Shown piece by piece: positions 32,568 through 39,086 of a DNA stretch of 39,086 nucleotides; the stretch's first letter is position 1, and every line of letters begins with the position of its first letter. Made by a program: the position numbers and the translations under genes. The stretch comes from an uncultured Clostridium sp. (GTDB lineage: Bacteria > Bacillota > Clostridia > Lachnospirales > Lachnospiraceae), in the NCBI RefSeq assembly GCF_900547735.1, contig NZ_URHZ01000055.1, positions 1 through 39,086 on the forward strand, in the 5' to 3' direction. The notes under the pieces are model-generated. The model had not been told where the DNA came from. It ran no database searches and saw only the letters and a program-made list of their open reading frames with translations.

Positions 32568-33464
32568 ATGGAGCTCAAATACCTCAGAACATTTAAGACA
32601 ATACTCGAAACAGGAAGTTTTCAAAAGGCGGCCGAACGGTTAAACTATGCACAGTCTACCGTAACCTTACAAATGCAGATTATCGAGCAGGAATTATCCG
32701 TCAAACTATTTGATAAAATCGGCCGGAAGATGGAATTAACCGAGGCGGGGAAAGAACTGCTTCCTTACATAAACGCCGCTTTGGAGGCCGCCGCGCAGAT
32801 GGAATGCTATGGAAAGAGCGGCAAAGAACTGACAGGGACGCTGCGGATTGCCATGCCGGAATCACTTTTAGTATATCAGATGCAGCCTGTCATCAGAACT
32901 TTTCGGGAACAGGCCCCTAATGTGAGATTATCCCTTCAGATTCCCAATTGCTACATCATCCGGGACCAGCTTCTGAACGGCAGCATTGATATCGGCGTCC
33001 ATTACGATGTCGGGGGCTACGGCTCTTCTCTCATCACCGAACCGCTGGCCGGCTATCCCCTGGCTCTCATCGCAAGCCCGGCTCTGGATGAAAAGGAGCG
33101 CGATTTTATAAGGACGGGCCAAAGAAAACCCATCTGCCTTGTAACTGTAGATCAAAACAGCATCTATCACAAAATATTGAATGGATACCTGGAAAAATCC
33201 GATATCGTCCTGGAAGGTGAAATGGAAATCGAAAGCATCGAGGCGGCAAAACGCAGTGTTGCCAGCAATTTAGGCGTTGTATTTTTGCCGCGCTATTCGG
33301 TCGAAAAAGAATTGGAGCAGGGGGAATTGATTGAACTGCCTCTGGAACCTTCCGTTAAAAATATCACCGCAGTATGCAGCTACCATAAAAACAAGTGGAT
33401 TACCCCTGCAATGGAATTATTTATCCGACTGCTGAGGGAAGAGATACAGACGCCAAAATTATAA
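32568..33464 (+). CDS. LysR-type transcriptional regulator
   Basis: About 298 residues: winged helix-turn-helix (1-60, FQKAAERLNYAQSTVTLQMQ) and an effector-binding domain (about 85-295) with FLPRYSVEKELEQGELIELP near the end. I take the ATG at 32568 (MELKYLRTF), which has GGAAGG and AGG upstream; an ATG at 32550 has no site. It likely controls itself and the divergent YczE-like and acetyltransferase genes through the perfect dyad at 32514-32538. Confidence 0.92.
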   Translation: MELKYLRTFKTILETGSFQKAAERLNYAQSTVTLQMQIIEQELSVKLFDKIGRKMELTEAGKELLPYINAALEAAAQMECYGKSGKELTGTLRIAMPESLLVYQMQPVIRTFREQAPNVRLSLQIPNCYIIRDQLLNGSIDIGVHYDVGGYGSSLITEPLAGYPLALIASPALDEKERDFIRTGQRKPICLVTVDQNSIYHKILNGYLEKSDIVLEGEMEIESIEAAKRSVASNLGVVFLPRYSVEKELEQGELIELPLEPSVKNITAVCSYHKNKWITPAMELFIRLLREEIQTPKL

Positions 33465-33483
33465 AACAGCGTCATAATTCGTT

Positions 33484-33536
33484 ACCTCCGCTGTACGCTC
33501 GGCGCAGGCATACATTTTCTGCCCGGAGGTTTTTTA
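33484..33536 (+). terminator. Terminator of the LysR gene
   Basis: ACCTCCG (33484-33490) pairs with CGGAGGT (33524-33530), followed by TTTTTTAT. The loop holds a smaller CAG/CTG stem. Confidence 0.7.
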
Positions 33537-33582
33537 TATCATTGAAAGGCTTTTAATTCATAGGAACTCTTGCCTGTGAATT

Positions 33583-33616
33583 AAAAAAGGACATTTCCCA
33601 TTGTTGGGAAATGTCC
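33583..33616 (-). terminator. Terminator of lysS
   Basis: On the minus strand GGACATTTCCCA, loop ACAA, TGGGAAATGTCC, then TTTTTT: a textbook terminator about 80 bp after the lysS stop. Next to it lies another dyad (TTAATTCA/TGAATTAA, 33553-33584). Confidence 0.88.
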
Positions 33617-33695
33617 TGAATCAATTTTATTCACTTGCCGTTCTTATCACCCGTAACGGTCTGGTATCCGGTATAGGTTATAAAAATCAGGAGTT

Positions 33696-35636
33696 TTAGT
33701 ACAGTTTCGCGCCTGCCGGAATACGGTCATCTACCATCAAAAGGTTCAGACCTTCTTTTCCATCCTCCTCATGAACTGCTGAGATCAGCATTCCGCAGGA
33801 GTCGATGCCCATCATAGGACGCGGAGGCAGATTTACGATTGCAATCGCCGTCTTTCCAATCAGCTCTTCCGGCTCATAATACTCATGGATTCCGCTTAAA
33901 ATCGTGCGGTCCGTGCCGGAACCGTCGTCAAGAGTGAACTTTAAAAGCTTCTTGCTCTTCGGAACTGCCGTACAGTCTTTCACCTTTACAGCCCGGTAAT
34001 CGGACTTTGCAAATGTCTCAAAGTCTACCATTTCCTCAAAAAGCGGTTCGATTTTAACCTTTGAAAAATCGATGGTTTCCTGTACCCTGCTCTCCTGCGC
34101 CGTCTTCTCTGCTTTTGCAGGTGTGTCGGAACCGCCGAGCGTCTTCATCGTCGGGAAGAGCAGAACGTCTCTGATTGCATAGGAATCGGTAAGCAGCATG
34201 ATAAAACGGTCCATACCGATGCCGATGCCGCCTGTCGGAGGCATACCTACCATCAGGGCGTTGACAAAGTCGTCATCCATGGAGTTGGCTTCCTCGTCGC
34301 CTGCCGCCAGCAGCGCTTCCTGTGCCTTGAAACGTTCAATCTGATCCAGGGGATCATTTAACTCGGAGTATGCGTTCGCCATCTCTCTCTTTGTGATAAA
34401 CAGCTCGAAGCGCTCCGTGTATTCCGGATTCTCCGGTTTCTTCTTGGTCAGAGGAGAAATCTCGATCGGGTGATCCAGGATAAAGGTAGGCTGTATCAGG
34501 TGTTCCTCTACAAACTCCTCAAACAGCATACTCAGGATGTCGCCCTTCTTATGTCTGGCCTCATACTCGATGTGGTACTGATCGGCCAGAGCCTTTGCTT
34601 CCTCGTCCGTCTTAATGGTTGTAAAGTCGATTCCCTTATATTTCTTCAGGGCATCCACCATTGTAATTCTCTCAAACGGCTTCTCCAGATCGATCTCAAC
34701 ACCGTCGTACACGATCTTTGCTGTGCCGAGAACCTTCTTCGCCACTTCGCGGAACATGGTCTCGACGAGTTCCATCATTCCGTAGTAATCCGTATATGCC
34801 TGGTATAACTCCATCAGGGTGAATTCCGGGTTGTGTCTCGTATCCACGCCCTCGTTACGGAATACACGTCCAATCTCGTATACTCTCTCAAGACCGCCTA
34901 CAATCAGTCTCTTTAAATACAGCTCCAGAGAGATACGCAGTTTCACGTCCTCGTCCAGTGCGTTGTAGTGCGTTGTAAAAGGTCTTGCGGCAGCGCCGCC
35001 TGCGTTCGGAACCAGCATCGGTGTCTCAACTTCCATAAAACCGCGGCCGTCGAGGAAGTTGCGGACTTCCTTGAGAATCTGGGAACGCTTTACAAAGGTA
35101 TCGCGCACCTCCGGGTTCATGATCAGATCCACATAACGCTGTCTGTAACGCATATCTGTATTGGTAAGGCCGTGGAATTTCTCCGGCAGAATCTGTAAGC
35201 TCTTGGAAAGAAGGGTTACGGCCTCCGCATGGATGGAAATCTCACCTGTCTTGGTTTTAAATACCGTGCCTCTGATTCCTACGATGTCACCGATATCCAT
35301 CTTCTTGAATTCTTTATAGGACTCTTCGCCGATACTGTCCCTGGCAACGTAAGACTGAACATTTCCCTTTAAGTCCTGGATGTTGCAGAAAGATGCCTTA
35401 CCCATGACACGTTTGGACATCATGCGTCCAGCCAGGGTTACCTCTTTGCCTTCCATCTCCTCAAAGTGATCCTTCACGTCGGCACTGTGTGCCGTCACGT
35501 CAAATTTCGTAATCTGAAACGGATCTCTGCCATTCTCCTGAAGCTCCGCCAGTTTGTCACGTCGTACCTTGAGAAGCTGGTTTAAATCCTGCTCTTCCTT
35601 CTTATTCTGCTGGTTCTGCTGATTCTGCTCTGCCAA
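33696..35636 (-). CDS. lysS: Lysyl-tRNA synthetase, class II, with C-terminal tRNA-binding domain
   Basis: 646 residues, about 140 more than the usual bacterial LysRS. The anticodon-binding OB domain (about 60-170) and the class II catalytic core (about 185-515) are complete, with motif 2 around RVFRNEGVDTRHNPEFTLME and motif 3 GIGIGMDRFIMLL (from 470). From about residue 523 a second OB-type domain follows, similar to the tRNA-binding domain at the end of MetRS or in Trbp111 (DYRAVKVKDCTAVPKSKKLL, IAIVNLPPRPMMGIDSCGM). It should raise tRNA affinity. It lies 27 bp behind greA, in one operon. A terminator follows. Confidence 0.96.
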   Translation of the reverse strand: MAEQNQQNQQNKKEEQDLNQLLKVRRDKLAELQENGRDPFQITKFDVTAHSADVKDHFEEMEGKEVTLAGRMMSKRVMGKASFCNIQDLKGNVQSYVARDSIGEESYKEFKKMDIGDIVGIRGTVFKTKTGEISIHAEAVTLLSKSLQILPEKFHGLTNTDMRYRQRYVDLIMNPEVRDTFVKRSQILKEVRNFLDGRGFMEVETPMLVPNAGGAAARPFTTHYNALDEDVKLRISLELYLKRLIVGGLERVYEIGRVFRNEGVDTRHNPEFTLMELYQAYTDYYGMMELVETMFREVAKKVLGTAKIVYDGVEIDLEKPFERITMVDALKKYKGIDFTTIKTDEEAKALADQYHIEYEARHKKGDILSMLFEEFVEEHLIQPTFILDHPIEISPLTKKKPENPEYTERFELFITKREMANAYSELNDPLDQIERFKAQEALLAAGDEEANSMDDDFVNALMVGMPPTGGIGIGMDRFIMLLTDSYAIRDVLLFPTMKTLGGSDTPAKAEKTAQESRVQETIDFSKVKIEPLFEEMVDFETFAKSDYRAVKVKDCTAVPKSKKLLKFTLDDGSGTDRTILSGIHEYYEPEELIGKTAIAIVNLPPRPMMGIDSCGMLISAVHEEDGKEGLNLLMVDDRIPAGAKLY

Positions 35637-35663
35637 TTTCTTCCACTCCTTTGTGAACTTAGA

Positions 35664-36146
35664 TTATGATACTCTCTGGATTTCCAGTATTTTATAGTGA
35701 ATCATTCCTGCCTGTGTCTCTACCTTTACCGTCTCGCCCTGTTTCTTGCCAAGCAGTGCATGGCCTACGGGAGACTCGTTGGAAATCTTGTTCTGAAGGC
35801 TGTTTGCCTCTGTGGAACCGACGATCTTAAACTCCATCTCCTCGTCCTCTTCCACGTCCAGAAGTTTTACTTTACAGCCAACGCTGATCTTGTCAAGGTC
35901 GATCTCGTCTTCCACAACGACTTCCGCGTTCTTGAGAAGCTTCTCAAGAGCCTCGATCCTGGCCTCTATGTCTCTCTGCTCATCTTTCGCTGCATCGTAC
36001 TCCGCGTTCTCGGATAAATCTCCCTGCTCTCTTGCTTCCTTAATTTTCTGGGCGATCTCTCTTCGTTTATTCACTTTCAGATCCTGCAGTTCATCTTCAT
36101 ACTGCTTGAGACCTGCATACGTTAAAATATTTTTCTTCTCTGCCAT
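35664..36146 (-). CDS. greA: Transcription elongation factor GreA
   Basis: 160 residues, the standard length. The N-terminal coiled coil bears the acidic tip DLSENAEYDAAKDEQ that is inserted into the RNA polymerase channel to stimulate cleavage of backtracked RNA, and the C-terminal FKBP-like domain has the NKISNESPVGHALLGKKQG segment. It has its own SigA-type promoter and is followed at 27 bp by lysS. Confidence 0.97.
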   Translation of the reverse strand: MAEKKNILTYAGLKQYEDELQDLKVNKRREIAQKIKEAREQGDLSENAEYDAAKDEQRDIEARIEALEKLLKNAEVVVEDEIDLDKISVGCKVKLLDVEEDEEMEFKIVGSTEANSLQNKISNESPVGHALLGKKQGETVKVETQAGMIHYKILEIQRVS

Positions 36147-36206
36147 GACAACTATCCTTCCTTCCGATAATTCGTCTCCGAAATCGTTCTAATATTGCAT
36201 CGCATT

Positions 36207-36235
36207 ATTATAACTGATAAAGTCCCCCTTGTCAA
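36207..36235 (-). promoter_or_regulatory. Consensus promoter of greA-lysS
   Basis: On the minus strand TTGACA (36235-36230), 17-bp spacer, TATAAT (36212-36207): an exact match to the SigA consensus. The -35 lies inside the right arm of a long imperfect palindrome (about 36223-36270, CCCCTTGT...ACAAGGGG with CGGAAA/TTTCCG inside) that may end dusB transcription. Confidence 0.88.
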
Positions 36236-36292
36236 GAATCGGAAACGGCGTTTTCCGTTTATTTACAAGGGGTTTGTTACCGTTCTCCGCAT

Positions 36293-37252
36293 TTAAATCC
36301 GTTCTTCGATCAGGGCGATTAATTCCTCCATCGTGCTGACCTTATTAATGTCATTTCTCAGCGAAGATGAATTCGGATAACCCGCCGTATACCACGCCAC
36401 ATGCTTGCGCATCTCCCGCATCGCAATCTCTTCACCCTTGTATCCCGTCTGCAGTTCTCCGTGCCGGATGATTGTGGCCTTCAGCTCCTCCTTAGTCGGA
36501 GGCGGCAGAAACTCTCCCGTGTCGAGATAGTGGTTAATGCGCCTGAACAGCCATGGATTTCCCTTGGCTCCTCTGGCCACCATGATTCCGTCGCAGCCGG
36601 TCTTTTCCATCATACGTCCGGCATCTTCAGGCGTAAAAATATCTCCGTTTCCGATTACCGGTATTTTCACGGCCTCCTTGACCTGCCGGATGATGTCCCA
36701 GTCCGCTTTGCCGGAATAGTACTGCTCCCTCGTCCTGCCGTGGACGGCGACCGCAGCCACTCCGCAGCTCTCCGCCATCCTTGCAAATTCCACCGCATTG
36801 ACGCAGTCATCGTTAAATCCCTTGCGGAATTTGACGGTTACGGGTTTGTGCAGTTTTTTCACCATTGCCGTGAGTATCTCCTCCGCCAGCTTCGGATTCT
36901 TCATCAGAGCCGACCCCTCCCCGTTGTTTACAATCTTTGGGACCGGGCAGCCCATATTGACATCGATAATATCATATGGCCCTTCTTCCAGTCTCAGGGC
37001 CATATCACTCATGATATCGGGATCGGAACCGAACAGCTGGACTGCAATCGGGCGTTCTTCCTCCCTCATCTCAAGAATCGGCTTCGTATTTCTGTTATTA
37101 TAGAGAAGCGCTTTGGCGCTGACCATCTCCGTGCACATCAGGCCGCATCCCTGCTCCTTGCACAGCAGCCGGAACGGAAGGTCCGTGACACCGGCCATCG
37201 GGGCCAGCGTCACATTATTCTCCAGCTCTACATTTCCTATTTTTAACTTCAT
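36293..37252 (-). CDS. dusB: tRNA-dihydrouridine synthase (DusB type)
   Basis: A 319-residue flavoenzyme that reduces uridines in the tRNA D-loop. The FMN-binding barrel starts with LAPMAGVTDLPFRLLC. The catalytic Cys102 is in VNMGCPVPKIVNNGEGSAL. KFRKGFND, VHGRTREQYYSGKADW and IPVIGNGDIFTPEDA are family blocks, and the C-terminal helical domain follows. Length is normal. It is 36 bp behind the DUF6145 gene and could be in one operon with it. Confidence 0.94.
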   Translation of the reverse strand: MKLKIGNVELENNVTLAPMAGVTDLPFRLLCKEQGCGLMCTEMVSAKALLYNNRNTKPILEMREEERPIAVQLFGSDPDIMSDMALRLEEGPYDIIDVNMGCPVPKIVNNGEGSALMKNPKLAEEILTAMVKKLHKPVTVKFRKGFNDDCVNAVEFARMAESCGVAAVAVHGRTREQYYSGKADWDIIRQVKEAVKIPVIGNGDIFTPEDAGRMMEKTGCDGIMVARGAKGNPWLFRRINHYLDTGEFLPPPTKEELKATIIRHGELQTGYKGEEIAMREMRKHVAWYTAGYPNSSSLRNDINKVSTMEELIALIEERI

Positions 37253-37288
37253 CTGTCCTGCCTTTATTATGTGAATCGTATTTTTTAT

Positions 37289-37672
37289 TTAATCCGTTTC
37301 CTCTGTATCGTCAAGCAGCCCGTCCGCCGGCATTCCGAGGACAAAAACCTTATAGTAAAGCTCCAGCGATTCCAAAAGCTCCCTTTTTTCTCTCTGGTAC
37401 TGCCTGATCTTGAGGCCGCTTCCTATCTCATCAAAGAGATAATCCGTCTCCTCGGCCTCCACCCGGAATTCCAGTGTCCCTTCCGGAGTGAATTCCAGCA
37501 TTATCGTGCCTCCCACGTCTTCCGTAAAGAGCACGCACATAATCCTCAGTTCCTCTTTCACTCCCTCCGGGAGTCCTGCAAACTGCTCGTTAAAATAATA
37601 TTTTTCCACATAGGAGTTGGCTCCGCAGAGAACAATGTTCTCCTCCGCGTTCCGGCCTGCCGTATGTTCCAT
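37289..37672 (-). CDS. DUF6145 family protein
   Basis: About 127 residues, acidic and soluble, matching what I recall of DUF6145, a small family known from Lachnospiraceae. Segments IVLCGANSYVEKYYFNEQF, IMCVLFTEDVGGTIMLEF and DYLFDEIGSGLKIRQ are the conserved ones. Function unknown. I put the start at ATG 37672, eight bases after GGAGGG. The longer frame to 37825 would translate an 18-bp tandem repeat of VPEDRK units and is probably not made. It lies between pfkA and dusB. Confidence 0.8.
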   Translation of the reverse strand: MEHTAGRNAEENIVLCGANSYVEKYYFNEQFAGLPEGVKEELRIMCVLFTEDVGGTIMLEFTPEGTLEFRVEAEETDYLFDEIGSGLKIRQYQREKRELLESLELYYKVFVLGMPADGLLDDTEETD

Positions 37673-37683
37673 TTTTCCGCCCT

Positions 37684-37755
37684 CCGTTACTTTTCTATCC
37701 TCCGGTACTTTTCTGTCTTCCGGTACTTTTCTATCTTCCGTGACTTTTCTGCCTC
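37684..37755 (-). repeat. 18-bp tandem repeat in the leader of the DUF6145 gene
   Basis: Four units of 18 bp, starting at 37684, 37702, 37720 and 37738. On the minus strand each reads like GGAGGATAGAAAAGTACC or GGAAGACAGAAAAGTACC, so each is a Shine-Dalgarno-like core followed by an A-rich stretch. The true ribosome site just downstream (GGAGGGCGGAAAA, then ATG) looks like a fifth, diverged unit. Confidence 0.8.
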
Positions 37756-37873
37756 CGTTACACATCAAAAGGCATTCTGTCCTCCGGACATCATGCCTTT
37801 GTCGGTGACGGTGAGAAGTCTGCAAAGCATTCCCTTCACCGTTTCTTTCTTTTTATCGTTAAAACCGTACCAT

Positions 37874-38848
37874 TTATCTCACCAGGAGCTTGCTGATCTC
37901 GTACTGATCTTCCGGAATGTCTTTCGTCATATTCAGCGCTTCCTGAATATCGAAGTCTACAAATTCTCCGTGCTTATATGCAACAACCCGGTTTGTCTTT
38001 CCCTCGGCCAGAAGTTCCACCGCCTTGGCGCCCATGATGGATGCGTAAACCCTGTCCTTACAGGTGGGCGCTCCGCCCCTCTGCATGTATCCGAGGATTG
38101 TGGCCCTCGTCTCAAGACCGGTAGCCGCCTCAATTCTTCTTGCCATGGAAGCCGAATGGCCGATTCCCTCCGCATTGATAATAATGTGGTGTTTCTTGCC
38201 GCGTTTCCTGTTCTCTATAATTCTGTTAATCAGAACCTGTTCATTGCCGTCATAACGCTCCGGAAGAAGAATGTCCTCCGCTCCATTGGCAATACCGCAC
38301 CAGAGGGCGATATAACCGGCATGACGTCCCATAACTTCAATAATACTGCATCGCTCATGGGATGTGGATGTATCCCTTACTTTATCAATGGCTTCCATCG
38401 CCGTGTTAATTGCGGTGTCAAAACCAATCGTATAATCGGTACAGGCTATGTCAAGATCGATGGTTCCCGGAAGGCCTACCGTGTTCACACCCAGGGCGGA
38501 AAGCTTTCCCGCACCGCGGTAAGAACCGTCGCCGCCGATTACTACCAGGCCGTCGATTCCGTGTTTCTTACAAATTTCAGCACCCTTTTTCTGTCCTTCG
38601 GCTGTGGTAAACTCGGGACATCGTGCCGTGTAAAGAATCGTGCCGCCGCGTCCGATGGTATCCGCTACGCTTGTACCGTCCATATCAACAATCTCTTCCT
38701 GAAGCAGTCCGGCATAACCTCTCATAATGCCCTTTACCTTCATTCCCTTGTTGATGGCTGTTCTCACAACCGACCTGATACACGCATTCATTCCCGGCGC
38801 ATCTCCACCGCTGGTTAAAACACCGATCGTCTTTACCTCTTTTGTCAT
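37874..38848 (-). CDS. pfkA: 6-phosphofructokinase
   Basis: About 324 residues, the glycolytic enzyme that phosphorylates fructose 6-phosphate with ATP. Visible sites: LTSGGDAPGMN (11-21), IGGDGSYRGA (104-113, the Gly expected of ATP-dependent enzymes), the catalytic PGTIDLDIACTDYTIGFDTA (127-146, Asp131 and Asp133) and EVMGRHAGYIAL. The usual Asn between the two Asp residues is Leu here, and the Gly before TD is Cys, probably lineage variants. The start is ATG 38848, eight bases after GGAGG; a start at 38863 lacks spacing. It has its own promoter. Confidence 0.96.
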   Translation of the reverse strand: MTKEVKTIGVLTSGGDAPGMNACIRSVVRTAINKGMKVKGIMRGYAGLLQEEIVDMDGTSVADTIGRGGTILYTARCPEFTTAEGQKKGAEICKKHGIDGLVVIGGDGSYRGAGKLSALGVNTVGLPGTIDLDIACTDYTIGFDTAINTAMEAIDKVRDTSTSHERCSIIEVMGRHAGYIALWCGIANGAEDILLPERYDGNEQVLINRIIENRKRGKKHHIIINAEGIGHSASMARRIEAATGLETRATILGYMQRGGAPTCKDRVYASIMGAKAVELLAEGKTNRVVAYKHGEFVDFDIQEALNMTKDIPEDQYEISKLLVR

Positions 38849-38909
38849 AGCATATTCCTCCATCCCGCTATTTCTGTCAGCAAATCTGGTTTTTTCCTCA
38901 ATTCATCTT

Positions 38910-38938
38910 ATTCTAATGCATTTTATCCTTCTTTTCAA
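38910..38938 (-). promoter_or_regulatory. SigA-type promoter of pfkA
   Basis: On the minus strand TTGAAA (38938-38933), 17-bp spacer, TAGAAT (38915-38910), about 60 bases before the start codon. Confidence 0.75.
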
Positions 38939-38963
38939 GGGGTTTGTGATATTTTTTTAACTA

Positions 38964-39086
38964 GGAGGGAGTTGAAGAAAGAGAACGCCGCCGGGACGGT
39001 CGGGGTTCGGAATGGTGGGGAAGGACTATGTGTCTTCAGTCCCGGGCGTTAGGTTGTCGCGGGTGGGAAATCCGGGCAGAAAAAGT
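38964..39086 (+). repeat. Dispersed long palindromic repeat, copy C (partial)
   Basis: The 5' head of the repeat family, cut by the window end. It matches copy B (945-823 on the minus strand) over its whole 123 bp with about a fifth of positions different. Its best blocks are GAACGCCGCCGGGACGGTCG, GTCTTCAGTCCCGG and GTTGTCGCGGGTGG. It lies upstream of the pfkA promoter. Confidence 0.85.

Noticed and set aside
37271..38818. 515-codon plus-strand frame
   Set aside because: Antisense to pfkA and the DUF6145 gene; both of those have strong motifs and ribosome sites.

Overview
The window looks like a piece of a Lachnospiraceae (clostridial cluster XIVa) chromosome, perhaps near Clostridium symbiosum or Enterocloster. 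The base composition is close to half GC, Shine-Dalgarno sites are strong GGAGG types, SigA-type promoters are clear, and several genes are typical of that family: a DUF6145 protein, a long LysRS with a C-terminal tRNA-binding domain, and cdaA-cdaR. Species assignment is an inference. Both ends of the window lie inside copies of the same long dispersed repeat, in inverted orientation, so this could be a whole contig that broke at repeats.

Layout. 1-945: no gene; two inverted copies of a ~360 bp palindromic repeat with a 43-bp tandem array between them. 936-4606 (minus): YtvI-like membrane protein, PLP aminotransferase, Wzy-like polymerase. 4874-10555 (minus): two unknown membrane proteins, cdaA, cdaR, ptsH, ptsI, i.e. 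c-di-AMP synthesis followed directly by the PTS general proteins. 10655-14244 (minus): MacA-MacB type adaptor, ATPase and permease. 14512-18403: YfcC-type carrier and M20 dipeptidase with a divergent LysR regulator. 18575-25949 (minus): IclR regulators (a tandem pair), DUF917, OPT transporter, DUF1177, AroM and an M29-like aminopeptidase. This is an accessory catabolic cluster made largely of uncharacterised families and is the best candidate for an undescribed system. 26423-30837 (plus): HPt protein, REC-PAS-GGDEF diguanylate cyclase, then an SOS-controlled Y-family polymerase with its YolD partner. 31135-33464: YczE-type membrane protein and GNAT acetyltransferase opposite a LysR gene with a perfect dyad operator. 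33696-38848 (minus): housekeeping genes lysS, greA, dusB, DUF6145 and pfkA.

How the genes fit together. Two separate loci pair a transporter with a peptidase and a local regulator (YfcC/M20/LysR and OPT/M29/IclR), which suggests an organism that takes up and cleaves small peptides or peptide-like compounds. Carbon uptake (EI and HPr) and glycolysis (PfkA) are also present. Two nucleotide second-messenger systems are represented: c-di-AMP (CdaA/CdaR) and c-di-GMP (GGDEF protein).

The non-coding DNA is rich in structured repeats: a long palindromic element (three copies), a ~150-190 bp inverted-repeat element (two copies, one interrupted), a ~40 bp hairpin (three copies, one nested inside the previous element), and tandem arrays of 43, 17 and 18 bp. 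No tRNA, rRNA, CRISPR array, transposase or phage gene was recognised.
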